Shown here: piece after piece, positions 53,234-64,000 of the stretch
Layout of the letters: the number at the start of each line of letters is the position of its first letter
How positions within the stretch are numbered: position 1 is the stretch's first letter
NCBI RefSeq assembly: GCF_003095375.1
Contig: NZ_QEHR01000008.1
Coordinates: 62,001 to 126,000 of the forward strand
DNA length: 64,000 nucleotides
Direction: 5' to 3'
Origin: Marixanthomonas spongiae
Lineage (GTDB): Bacteria > Bacteroidota > Bacteroidia > Flavobacteriales > Flavobacteriaceae
Program-made: the position numbers and the translations under genes
The notes under the pieces: model-generated
Told to the model about the DNA's origin: nothing
Database searches by the model: none
The model's input: only the letters and a program-made list of their open reading frames with translations

Positions 53234-55426
53234 TTAATTAGCCACGTCACTAATAAACTTAATGCGGTACAGGCGCAATTCTTCTTCTTCATAATCGCCG
53301 TCAAACTCTTCCATGGCTTCGTCTATTTTATCGGTTTCGGATTCTAAAAAGTAATCGTGTATTTCTTCTTGCTGGTCTTCGTCTAGAATATCTTCCAGCC
53401 AATAATCGATGTTGAGCTTGGTGCCGCTATAAACAATAGCCTCCATTTCGTCGATAAACTCGTCCATTTCCAGCCCTTTCCCGTTGGCAATGGTATCTAA
53501 TGGGAGTTTTTTATCGATGTTTTGTATAATGTAGAGTTTTAAAGCACTGTTGCTGCCTGTTGACTTCACTACAAAGTCATCTGGGCGCAGAATATCGTTT
53601 TCTTCAACATACCGTTCAATCAACGCAATAAAGCTTTTCCCGAATTTTTTCGCCTTGCTTTCCCCTACACCGTGTACATTGGACAGTTCCTCAATGGTAA
53701 TGGGGTATTTTAAGGCCATATCTTCCAAAGAAGGGTCTTGAAAGACCACAAACGGCGGCAGGTCTTTATTATCTGCCACTTTTTTACGCTCGGCTTTTAA
53801 CAGCTTAAAGAGCTTTTGGTCTGCGGCATCCCCTGTTTTTTTGCTGGCAACAATGGCATCGTCGTTGGCTTGTTTAAAGCTATGGTCTTCGGTCATCATA
53901 AAGCTGGCTGGCGCTTTCATAAAATCCCTTCCTTTATCGGTCAATTTAATCACGCCATAGGTTTCGATATCCTTGCGGATGTAACCCGCTACCAATAATT
54001 GCCGTAACAACGCCATCCAATACGAAGCTTCTTTGTTTTCTCCTGTGCCAAAGTAAGGTTGGGCATCGGTACGGTGCGATTTTATCATGGCATTGGCCTT
54101 GCCCACCAACACGTTTACCACCTCTTTTGCTTTGTATTGCTGGTTGGTCTTCGCTATGATGGTAAGCAGTTTTACAGCTTCATCCTTGGCCTCGTGTTTC
54201 TTTTTCGGATAGCGCATATTATCGTCCATATCGCCCCCTTCGCCTGTTTTATTGTCAAACTTTTCGCCAAAATAGTGCAGGATAAACTTTCTACGGGAAA
54301 CCGATGTTTCGGCAAAAGCCACTACTTCTTGCAACAAGGCGTGACCAATTTCCTGTTCAGCCACGGGTTTCCCGCTCATGAACTTTTCAAGCTTTTCAAT
54401 ATCCTTGTAGCTATAAAAAGCCAAGCAATGCCCTTCCCCACCATCGCGGCCGGCGCGGCCTGTTTCTTGGTAATAGCTTTCAATGCTTTTAGGGATATCG
54501 TTGTGTATCACGAACCGCACATCGGGTTTATCGATGCCCATCCCAAAAGCGATGGTGGCCACGACAATATCCACGTCTTCTTTTAAAAACATATCTTGGT
54601 GCTTTACCCGGGTTTTTGCATCGAGCCCGGCGTGGTATGGCACGGCTTTCAACCCGTTTACCTGTAATGTTTGCGCCAGCTCTTCCACCCGTTTTCGGCT
54701 TAGGCAATATATAATGCCGCTTTTGCCTTCGTTCTTTTTCACAAAACGGATGATATCGGCATCTACGTTTTTGGTTTTTGGCCGTATTTCATAATATAAA
54801 TTGGGCCGGTTAAAAGAAGCTTTAAAGGTATTGGCGTCTTGAATGCCCAAATTTTTTAAAATATCTTCTTGCACTTTTGGAGTCGCCGTAGCGGTAAGGC
54901 CAATAATAGGAATGTTAGCGCCAATGCGTTCAATGATGCTGCGCAGGTTTCGGTATTCGGGCCTAAAGTCGTGCCCCCACTCGCTGATGCAATGGGCTTC
55001 GTCAATGGCCATGAACGATATGGTCTGGCCTTGCAGAAAATCAACATATTCCTCTTTGGTCAAGGATTCTGGGGCTACATATAGCAATTTTGTAATGCCA
55101 TTGCTTATATCGCTCTTTACTTTTTTCACCTCGGTTTTATTCAAAGAAGAATTCAGTACGTGGGCAATGCCTTCTTCTGAAGATAGCGAACGCAAAGCAT
55201 CCACTTGATTTTTCATTAAGGCTATCAAGGGCGAAACCACAATGGCCGTGCCGTCTTTAATTAAAGCCGGAAGTTGATAACAAAGGGATTTACCGCCCCC
55301 AGTGGGCATGATAACAAAAGTGTTGTTGCCACCTAAGATGCTTTTAACAACGTCTTCTTGAAGTCCTTTAAAAGAACTAAACCCAAAATAATGTTTTAAT
55401 GCTGCGTATAATTCGGTATCGGTCAC
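53234..55426 (-). CDS. recQ: ATP-dependent DNA helicase RecQ
   Basis: 730 residues. 3'-5' helicase of recombination repair: Walker A MPTGGGKSLCY (40-50), DEAH box (142-145) followed by the aromatic loop CISEWGHDFRPEYR, motif VI QETGRAGRDG, then a winged-helix RQC region (about 400-520) and an HRDC domain (about 540-620). The zinc-binding Cys residues of the RQC domain are not seen in the region around residues 375-405. An acidic tail (DYEEEE) follows. Confidence 0.95.
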   Translation of the reverse strand: MTDTELYAALKHYFGFSSFKGLQEDVVKSILGGNNTFVIMPTGGGKSLCYQLPALIKDGTAIVVSPLIALMKNQVDALRSLSSEEGIAHVLNSSLNKTEVKKVKSDISNGITKLLYVAPESLTKEEYVDFLQGQTISFMAIDEAHCISEWGHDFRPEYRNLRSIIERIGANIPIIGLTATATPKVQEDILKNLGIQDANTFKASFNRPNLYYEIRPKTKNVDADIIRFVKKNEGKSGIIYCLSRKRVEELAQTLQVNGLKAVPYHAGLDAKTRVKHQDMFLKEDVDIVVATIAFGMGIDKPDVRFVIHNDIPKSIESYYQETGRAGRDGGEGHCLAFYSYKDIEKLEKFMSGKPVAEQEIGHALLQEVVAFAETSVSRRKFILHYFGEKFDNKTGEGGDMDDNMRYPKKKHEAKDEAVKLLTIIAKTNQQYKAKEVVNVLVGKANAMIKSHRTDAQPYFGTGENKEASYWMALLRQLLVAGYIRKDIETYGVIKLTDKGRDFMKAPASFMMTEDHSFKQANDDAIVASKKTGDAADQKLFKLLKAERKKVADNKDLPPFVVFQDPSLEDMALKYPITIEELSNVHGVGESKAKKFGKSFIALIERYVEENDILRPDDFVVKSTGSNSALKLYIIQNIDKKLPLDTIANGKGLEMDEFIDEMEAIVYSGTKLNIDYWLEDILDEDQQEEIHDYFLESETDKIDEAMEEFDGDYEEEELRLYRIKFISDVAN

Positions 55427-55623
55427 GCTGCTCTATAAATTTTAATTAATACTATAAAAAAGGATGTAAAATTAAATTGCCTTAAGAGGAACAATTGTAA
55501 TTTTGCAACCAGTAATGTAAAACGTATCTTTAAACAGAAGTTTAAACCGGTTAGTGCATTTTGTTTTTGCATCCTCAATATACTAAATTCTGAAACAGTT
55601 TCAAACATTCAAAAGCTTAAAAT

Positions 55624-56589
55624 TTGAACAACGAACAACAAATAATCGCCGTCGCCCGTAAAACCATAGCTACTGAAAGTGAGGCTATTGCAAATTTAGC
55701 CGCTTTGGTGGATGCTGAATTTGCCGCTGCGGTTGATTATATTTTCAACTCACAAGGTCGGGTTATCATCACCGGAATAGGAAAAAGTGCGAATATCGCT
55801 ACAAAAATAGTGGCCACGTTAAATTCTACCGGCACCCCTGCGATTTTTATGCATGCGGCCGATGCCATTCACGGTGATTTGGGCACCATCCTTGAAAGTG
55901 ATACCGTTATCTGTATTTCAAAAAGCGGCAACACCCCCGAAATTAAAGTATTGGTGCCGTTGATTAAAACAAGGGGCAATAAATTAATCGCCATTACGGC
56001 CAACCGCGATTCTTTTTTAGGCCAGAAGGCAGATTATGTGCTCCACGCCTATGTTGAAAAAGAAGCCTGCCCCAACAACCTTGCCCCAACCACCAGCACC
56101 ACGGCACAATTGGTCATTGGTGATGCGCTGGCCATGGCACTTTTGGACCTACGCGGATTTTCAAGCAAAGATTTCGCACGGTTCCATCCTGGCGGTTCGT
56201 TAGGAAAAAAACTGTACTTGCGGGTAAGCGACCTTACTTCGTTAAACGAAAAACCCCAGGTTCACCCAGATACCGACCTAAAGGATGTAATTGTCGAGAT
56301 TTCAGAAAAAATGCTCGGCGTCGCAGCAGTCATAGAAAACGATAGCATTGTAGGGATTATCACCGATGGGGATTTACGGAGGATGTTGACCAAAAGGGAT
56401 AGCCTAAAAGGGATTACGGCAAAAGACATTATGACCAAAAACCCAAAAAAAATCGACAACGATGCCATGGCCGTTGAAGCCATAAAAACGATGGACACCT
56501 ACGGAATCACGCAATTATTGGCCGAAAAAAACGGAACGTACATGGGGGTCGTGCATATTCATAACCTTACTAAAGAAGGCATTATTTAA
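55624..56589 (+). CDS. kdsD: D-arabinose 5-phosphate isomerase, KpsF/GutQ family
   Basis: 321 residues from a TTG start. SIS domain first (GRVIITGIGKSANIATKI, CISKSGNTPEI, LAPTTSTTAQLVIGDALA), then HPGGSLGKKLYLRV and two CBS domains (about 205-320). It turns ribulose 5-phosphate into arabinose 5-phosphate, the first step to Kdo of LPS. Overlaps tatC at TAATG. Confidence 0.93.
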   Translation: MNNEQQIIAVARKTIATESEAIANLAALVDAEFAAAVDYIFNSQGRVIITGIGKSANIATKIVATLNSTGTPAIFMHAADAIHGDLGTILESDTVICISKSGNTPEIKVLVPLIKTRGNKLIAITANRDSFLGQKADYVLHAYVEKEACPNNLAPTTSTTAQLVIGDALAMALLDLRGFSSKDFARFHPGGSLGKKLYLRVSDLTSLNEKPQVHPDTDLKDVIVEISEKMLGVAAVIENDSIVGIITDGDLRRMLTKRDSLKGITAKDIMTKNPKKIDNDAMAVEAIKTMDTYGITQLLAEKNGTYMGVVHIHNLTKEGII

Positions 56590-57428
56590 TGGCAAAAAGA
56601 CTGAAAAACCCAAATCCAGTAAAGGAAATGTCCTTTTTGGACCATCTGGAAGAACTTCGCTGGCATTTAATACGTTCCACCGCCGCAGTGGTAATAGTCG
56701 CTACTTTGGCCTTTATTGCCAAAGACTTTATTTTCGACGTATTGCTCTTTGGCCCCAAAAGTGCCGATTTCCCTACCTATAGGTTGTTGTGCAAAGCTTC
56801 CCGTTTTATAGGCATGGACAGTTTTTGTTTTGATGAACTGCCTTTCCGTATCCAAAGCAGGACGATGTCGGGACAGTTTTCGGCACATATATGGACCTCG
56901 ATCACTGCGGGGATCATCATTGCCTTTCCATATATTGTCTATGAATTTTGGAAGTTTATAAGCCCAGGACTTATGCCCAATGAACGCAAAAACAGCAGGG
57001 GGTTTATTTTTGTCGCTTCTTTTTTGTTTTTCATAGGTGTTTTGTTTGGGTATTATGTAATTACGCCGCTTTCCATCAACTTCTTGGGGAGCTACCGGGT
57101 AAGCGAGGAAGTTTTTAACGATTTCGATTTAAGCAGCTATATTTCCTTGGTGCGGGCTTCGGTGTTGGCCAGTGGACTTATTTTCCAATTACCCATCGTC
57201 ATTTACTTTTTAACGAAAGTTGGATTAGTAACACCTGAAATACTTCGGAAATATCGAAAATTTGCCTTGGTGATCGTGTTGATTATTTCCGCAGTGATCA
57301 CCCCGCCAGATATTGCCAGCCAAGTGATCGTGGCGGTGCCGGTAGTTATTTTATATGAAATAAGCATTTACATTTCAAAAGCGGTAATCCGAAATCAAAA
57401 CAAAAAAATGAAGCAACATGGAAGATAA
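56589..57428 (+). CDS. tatC: Sec-independent translocase TatC
   Basis: 279 residues with six membrane helices. MSFLDHLEELRWHLIRS is the conserved N-terminal signal-recognition site, and SPGLMPNERKNSRGFIF plus a final VITPPDIASQ cap match TatC. It binds twin-arginine signals and builds the export channel with TatA. The Tat lipoprotein at 11642-14674 is a likely client. Overlaps the next gene by 11 bases. Confidence 0.96.
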   Translation: MAKRLKNPNPVKEMSFLDHLEELRWHLIRSTAAVVIVATLAFIAKDFIFDVLLFGPKSADFPTYRLLCKASRFIGMDSFCFDELPFRIQSRTMSGQFSAHIWTSITAGIIIAFPYIVYEFWKFISPGLMPNERKNSRGFIFVASFLFFIGVLFGYYVITPLSINFLGSYRVSEEVFNDFDLSSYISLVRASVLASGLIFQLPIVIYFLTKVGLVTPEILRKYRKFALVIVLIISAVITPPDIASQVIVAVPVVILYEISIYISKAVIRNQNKKMKQHGR

Positions 57429-57771
57429 TTTAGTTGAAGAATTCAACATTTACCGTTCAAAAATGAACGATGCCATATTAAAGGACAACAACAAGATTAT
57501 AAAACGTATTTTCAATCTGGACACCAATGCATTTGCCGAAGGTGCGCTGCCCAAAAAAACAAAAGAATTGATTGGGCTGGGAAACTCCATGGTATTGCGT
57601 TGTGATGATTGTGTGCGCTATCATTTGGAAGCCTGCTACAAACTCAATATTTCAAAAGAAGAAGTTGTTGAGGCCCTAAGTGTATCATTACTCATTGGCG
57701 GAACCATCGTAATTCCCCATTTACGGCGTGCTTATGAATATTGGGATGCTTTGGAAAATACTTCAAAATAA
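57418..57771 (+). CDS. Carboxymuconolactone decarboxylase-like (AhpD-fold) protein
   Basis: 117 residues. LRCDDCVRYHLEACYKL contains the CxxC...H redox motif of AhpD-like alkylhydroperoxidase proteins, followed by ISKEEVVEALSVSLLIGGTIV. Likely a thiol-peroxidase partner or related reductase. It overlaps the tatC end and so is co-translated. Confidence 0.88.
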   Translation: MEDNLVEEFNIYRSKMNDAILKDNNKIIKRIFNLDTNAFAEGALPKKTKELIGLGNSMVLRCDDCVRYHLEACYKLNISKEEVVEALSVSLLIGGTIVIPHLRRAYEYWDALENTSK

Positions 57772-57854
57772 TTAATCCTTTTTCAAGAAAAGTTATTTAA
57801 AAGCTTGGCAAAGCTATCAACAGTTAACAAAACAATAAGACTGCCGCTCTTTAA

Positions 57855-60179
<2,325 letters not shown>

Positions 60180-60194
60180 ACAATTTATAAAAAC

Positions 60195-60328
60195 GAGAAG
60201 GTGTCTAAAAAGTATATTTAGCTGTCCGTTCGAGCGCAGTCGAGAACTCTAAGTTACTAACCCTAAATAAGGTCTCGACTGCGCTCGACCGGACATACCA
60301 GTTTTTTCAACTAATTAGACATCTTCTC
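60195..60328. repeat. 134-bp nested inverted-repeat element
   Basis: Outer ends GAGAAGGTGTCTAA (60195-60208) and TTAGACATCTTCTC (60315-60328) match at 13 of 14. Inner arms 60223-60245 and 60273-60295 match at 22 of 23, with the core TCGAGCGCAGTCGAGA. It has the size and shape of a MITE and could fold as a cruciform or in RNA as a strong hairpin. Between icd and the TonB receptor gene. Confidence 0.75.
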
Positions 60329-60361
60329 TTTCTCTTTACTTATCAATTCCTAAATAAAAGC

Positions 60362-62737
60362 TTGAAAAACCTATTTTTTTTATTTTTTCTCCTGTGCTGT
60401 CATTTGGTTTCAGCCCAAGAAAAATTTACCCTTAGCGGTACCGTTTCGGCAGTTGAAAGTGGGGAAACCCTTATTGGGGTGAACATTCTTATTCCCTCTT
60501 TGCAAACCGGAACCACTACAAATGAATATGGCTATTACTCGATAACACTTCCCGAAGGCGAATATGAGGTATTTTACAGCAGCCTTGGTTTTGCCACAGA
60601 GCAAACCACTATTTCCCTTTCAGAAAATATTCAAAACAATATTTTTTTAGAAAATGATACCGAATCGTTAGACGAAGTCCTCATTAAAGCCGATGCCGAG
60701 GCGTTGAACATCCGAAAGCCCGAAATGAGCGTCAACCGGCTATCGGCAAATACCATTAAAAAAATACCGGTGGTTTTGGGTGAAAAGGACGTGATTAAGT
60801 CCATTAAGTTACTTCCGGGTGTTACGGGAGCGGGCGAAGGTTCCAGCGGATTTAACGTCCGTGGCGGAGCGGCCGATCAAAACCTGATTTTGCTTGACGA
60901 AGCTACGCTTTACAACAGCGATCATTTGTTCGGTTTCTTTTCGGTTTTCAATCCCGATGCCATTAAGGATTTAACGCTGTACAAAGGTGGGATTCCAGCC
61001 CGATACGGCGGTCGCGTTTCTTCGGTACTGGATATTTACCAAAAAGACGGCAGCAAACGTAAATTTGGTGCAACCGGAGGTATTGGTCTGGTGGCAAGCC
61101 GCTTGTTGCTGGAAGGCCCCATAAAAAAAGATACCGCTTCGTTTTTAGTGGGCGGCCGTAGCAGTTATGCCCACCTTTTCCTGCCCTTGTTCGATAATGA
61201 CAACGTAGCCTATTTCTACGATTTGAACACCAAAATAAGTTATAACCTAAACGATAATAACAAATTATTCCTGTCAGGGTATTTTGGACGGGATGTTTTT
61301 GATATTGCCGATAGTTTTTCCAATAGCTTCGGAAATACGACCCTCAATTTACGCTGGAACCATCTTTTTTCAGAAAAACTGTTTTCTAACCTGTCGTTAA
61401 TTTATTCAGATTATTACTACGGACTCGAGCTGAGTTTTGTAGAATTTGATTTTGATAGCGGTATCCGTAATTTCAACTTGAAATACGATTTCACGCATTT
61501 TCTATCAGACAATATAGAACTGCGCTACGGGTTGAACAGTATTTATTACAAATTCAATCCCGGCGACATCAAACCCACTACCGAAAGCTCCGGTATCAAC
61601 CCGTTTAAATTGACCGATAAATACGCTTTTGAAAATGCTATCTATACAGAAGCCGAAATTGAATTGACCGACAAACTTGCCATCCAGGCTGGATTGCGGC
61701 TATCAACATTTAATAGATTAGGACAAGATGAACTGAATATTTACGAAAACGACAATCCCGTTGCCTATGATGAAAACCTCGATATTTACCAGAAAGCAAC
61801 GCCTATCGATACGGTTTCCTTCAGCAGAAGCGAAACCATAAAAAGTTTTGCCAATCTGGAACCCCGTTTTTCGGTTGCCTATCAATTAAACGAAACGTCT
61901 TCGGTAAAAGCCAGTTATAATAGGACAGCACAATACATTCATTTAATAAGCAACACCACGGCCCCTACCCCTTTTGATATTTATGCGCCCAGCGGAAAAT
62001 ACATTGAACCGCAATTGGCCGATCAAGTGGCTGTGGGGTATTTTAAAAAGTTCAACAACTATTCCTTTGAGATTGAAAGCTTTTACAAAATCGTTGACAA
62101 TCGGTTGGATTATGTGGACGGAGCCGATTTAATTGCCAACAATGCCGTGGAGCAAATCTTGTTGAACGGGGAAGCCAGGGCTTACGGCTTGGAGCTTTTA
62201 TTCAGAAAAACGGAAGGTAAATTACAAGGTTGGATTGCCTACACCTTATCAAAAAGCGAACAACGAACACCCGGTAGAACACCTGAAGAAATTGGTATTA
62301 ACAATGGCGATTGGTATAATTCCCCTTGGGATAAAACCCACGATGTTTCCATCACCGCGCAATATGAATTATCCAATAAATGGTCCTTTGGGGCTAATTT
62401 TATTTTTCAAACGGGGCAGCCTGTAACATTTCCAAACGGACAATATGAGTATAACAACTTAACAATACCAGTGTATGAAGCCAGGAACAGCAGCCGTTTA
62501 AACAGTTTTCATCATTTGGATCTTTCGGCAACTTGGACGCCAAAGGGTGGAGAAGATTCCCGTCTGCACGGGAATTCGTGGAAAGGTGAATGGGTTTTTA
62601 GTATTTATAACGTGTATAACAGGATGAACGCGGCTTCCATTTCGTTTCGGGAAAACACCGATATTAACCGAAATGAAGCGGTTCGGTTGTCCATTTTCGG
62701 TATTATTCCCGCTGTAACGTATAATTTTAAATTTTAA
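60362..62737 (+). CDS. TonB-dependent outer-membrane receptor
   Basis: 791 residues from a TTG start with signal VSAQ. CarboxypepD_reg-like domain (about 20-105), plug with EKDVIKSIKLLPGVTGAGEG and the FNVRGGAADQNLILLDEATL segment (about 130-230), then a beta-barrel ending in the aromatic strand (FGIIPAVTYNFKF). It imports a large or scarce substrate with energy from TonB. The next gene encodes a DUF4249 lipoprotein partner. Substrate unknown. Confidence 0.92.
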   Translation: MKNLFFLFFLLCCHLVSAQEKFTLSGTVSAVESGETLIGVNILIPSLQTGTTTNEYGYYSITLPEGEYEVFYSSLGFATEQTTISLSENIQNNIFLENDTESLDEVLIKADAEALNIRKPEMSVNRLSANTIKKIPVVLGEKDVIKSIKLLPGVTGAGEGSSGFNVRGGAADQNLILLDEATLYNSDHLFGFFSVFNPDAIKDLTLYKGGIPARYGGRVSSVLDIYQKDGSKRKFGATGGIGLVASRLLLEGPIKKDTASFLVGGRSSYAHLFLPLFDNDNVAYFYDLNTKISYNLNDNNKLFLSGYFGRDVFDIADSFSNSFGNTTLNLRWNHLFSEKLFSNLSLIYSDYYYGLELSFVEFDFDSGIRNFNLKYDFTHFLSDNIELRYGLNSIYYKFNPGDIKPTTESSGINPFKLTDKYAFENAIYTEAEIELTDKLAIQAGLRLSTFNRLGQDELNIYENDNPVAYDENLDIYQKATPIDTVSFSRSETIKSFANLEPRFSVAYQLNETSSVKASYNRTAQYIHLISNTTAPTPFDIYAPSGKYIEPQLADQVAVGYFKKFNNYSFEIESFYKIVDNRLDYVDGADLIANNAVEQILLNGEARAYGLELLFRKTEGKLQGWIAYTLSKSEQRTPGRTPEEIGINNGDWYNSPWDKTHDVSITAQYELSNKWSFGANFIFQTGQPVTFPNGQYEYNNLTIPVYEARNSSRLNSFHHLDLSATWTPKGGEDSRLHGNSWKGEWVFSIYNVYNRMNAASISFRENTDINRNEAVRLSIFGIIPAVTYNFKF

Positions 62738-62740
62738 GCC

Positions 62741-63547
62741 ATGAAGAGGGTTCTTATACTTATTATTTGCTTCGGAATATTCACTTCGTGTGAAGAAGTG
62801 GTCGATGTCGATTTAAACGAAGGCGAACCAAAATTGGTCATTGATGCCAAAATAACTAAGAATATTGAAGATGATTCTTCTATTACACGTGTTAAACTGA
62901 GCACGACCGTTCCGTTTTTTGATTCTGAAATCAATCTCGTCAATGGCGCTACCGTTACTATTACCGATGAAAAGGGTACAGTATATACAATTGAAAACAC
63001 TTCAGATGGAGTATATGAATACCCAGGTTTCAATCCGCTACCAAATACAAATTACACACTTGAAATAGTTTATAAAAACGAAGTTTATACGGCTACCGAA
63101 CAACTACAACCCGTAGTTCCTTTGGAATTTGTGGAACAACGAAACGATGGCGGTTTTGATGGCGAAAGCATCGAGTTAAAAGTCTTTTTTACCGATCCTG
63201 CCAATGAAGAAAATTATTACTTTTTTGAAGCCATAACAGAAAGTGGCAGTGGTTATGATGCACTTGAAGACAAGTTTTTTGATGGAAATCTTATTTTTGG
63301 TTTTTTGTCAACAGATGATCTTGAAACCGGCGATCAAGTAACATTCTATTTGCACGGTACAAATGAGCAATTTTACAATTTTATCTTCATTCTACTGCAA
63401 CAGGGCAGCGATGCCAGCGGTGGTCCGTTCGAAACCCAACCGGCCACCGTACGTGGCAACCTTGTAAATGAAACAAACCCCGATAATTTTCCACTGGGCT
63501 ATTTCCGTATTTCTGAAACTTCTGTTTTAAATTACACGGTGCAATAA
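62741..63547 (+). CDS. DUF4249 lipoprotein, receptor partner
   Basis: 268 residues, lipobox FTSC (Cys16). It starts after the signal with EEVVDVDLNEGEPKLVIDAKI, the DUF4249 opening, and continues with DSSITRVKLSTTVPFFDSE. Three bases after the TonB receptor stop, so the two are co-transcribed, a common pair in Bacteroidota. Probably a surface cap or substrate-binding lipoprotein of the receptor. Confidence 0.88.
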   Translation: MKRVLILIICFGIFTSCEEVVDVDLNEGEPKLVIDAKITKNIEDDSSITRVKLSTTVPFFDSEINLVNGATVTITDEKGTVYTIENTSDGVYEYPGFNPLPNTNYTLEIVYKNEVYTATEQLQPVVPLEFVEQRNDGGFDGESIELKVFFTDPANEENYYFFEAITESGSGYDALEDKFFDGNLIFGFLSTDDLETGDQVTFYLHGTNEQFYNFIFILLQQGSDASGGPFETQPATVRGNLVNETNPDNFPLGYFRISETSVLNYTVQ

Positions 63548-63596
63548 TCTTAATTTTCAATCGCAATTCGTACTTCTAAAATCGTAATTTTACATT

Positions 63597-64000
63597 ATGA
63601 CTTTCAAAAAAACGACCGAAGCAGATTCCAACTACGATCATCTAGAAAAGATGAGCGTTTCCGAACTCTTGCACAACATCAACAAAGAAGACAAAACAGT
63701 TCCGTTGGCGGTTGAAAAAGCATTGCCCGAAATAACCCTACTTTCCGAAATTGTTTCAGAAAAACTGAAAAACGGTGGGCGTCTTTTTTATATAGGTGCC
63801 GGTACCAGCGGCCGTTTGGGCATTGTAGATGCCAGTGAATGCCCGCCTACCTTTGGCGTGCCGCATGGAATGGTCATCGGGTTGATTGCTGGCGGTGACA
63901 AAGCCATCAGGGATGCGGTGGAATTTGCCGAAGACTCTGAAAATCAAGGTTGGGACGACCTTAAAAGTCATGATATTTCAGAAAAAGATGTGGTGATCGG
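63597..64000 (+). CDS. murQ: N-acetylmuramic acid 6-phosphate etherase, N-terminal part
   Basis: About 134 residues, cut by the window end. The opening [20 protein letters not shown] and SIS-domain sequence [27 protein letters not shown] match MurQ, which cleaves the lactyl ether of MurNAc-6-phosphate during cell-wall recycling. The start ATG is at 63597. Confidence 0.94.
   Translation, partial: MTFKKTTEADSNYDHLEKMSVSELLHNINKEDKTVPLAVEKALPEITLLSEIVSEKLKNGGRLFYIGAGTSGRLGIVDASECPPTFGVPHGMVIGLIAGGDKAIRDAVEFAEDSENQGWDDLKSHDISEKDVVI

Overview
The window reads as chromosome of a flavobacterium (Bacteroidota, family Flavobacteriaceae), probably marine or sediment. Supporting signs are SpI-exported and SpII lipoproteins with the sequence style of that group, TonB receptor/DUF4249 and DUF5686 outer-membrane proteins, a YtxJ-type bacillithiol protein, menaquinone genes, a CAL67264-type small membrane protein, few visible Shine-Dalgarno sequences, and several promoters of the Bacteroidota form (TTG, 17-23 nt, TAnnTTTG). 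No rRNA or tRNA gene was found.

Layout. 1-27 kb is ordinary core and envelope sequence: a cut amidohydrolase, a beta-helix lipoprotein with a decayed copy of its own 3' end, cspA, glyA, fumarylacetoacetase, ytxJ, clpB, a block of minus-strand envelope proteins including a large Tat-exported VWA/transglutaminase-like lipoprotein, a CsbD protein, smpB, a DUF5686 protein, pcm and an M14 peptidase. 27-38 kb is accessory: (a) a 1.3 kb gene-free stretch with two tandem-repeat blocks and a promoter-to-terminator segment rich in hairpins that may be a non-coding RNA; (b) an A+T-rich array of four short gene units separated by long related spacers. Each unit is bracketed by a 10-bp inverted repeat that is complementary within the unit but differs between units, and no integrase is visible; (c) a two-gene restriction-modification operon inserted between a truncated and a complete copy of an mscS-family gene, giving a 520-bp direct duplication. 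The methyltransferase carries an N-terminal domain resembling the arm-type DNA-binding domain of Bacteroidota tyrosine recombinases. 38-64 kb returns to core genes: ettA, a DinB-family protein, an acyl-CoA carboxylase beta subunit, a YfbK-like VWA protein, a menaquinone block (menA, ytkL-like, menC, CPBP protease, menE on the minus strand), holA diverging from an HsdR-N-domain protein, recQ, then kdsD-tatC-AhpD-like, monomeric isocitrate dehydrogenase, a TonB receptor/DUF4249 pair and the start of murQ.

Working together: menA-menC-menE supply steps of respiratory quinone synthesis; kdsD feeds Kdo/LPS synthesis and tatC feeds Tat export, of which the VWA lipoprotein is a likely client; clpB, cspA, CsbD, YtxJ and EttA are stress or translation-control functions. 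Intergenic DNA carries a REP-like family (ends TTCGATACA and CACTCA..CACC) and several nested inverted-repeat elements. The best candidates for something undescribed are the covarying gene-flanking inverted repeats at 28.4-33.0 kb, the recombinase-arm/methyltransferase fusion, and the candidate structured RNA at 27.8-28.2 kb.
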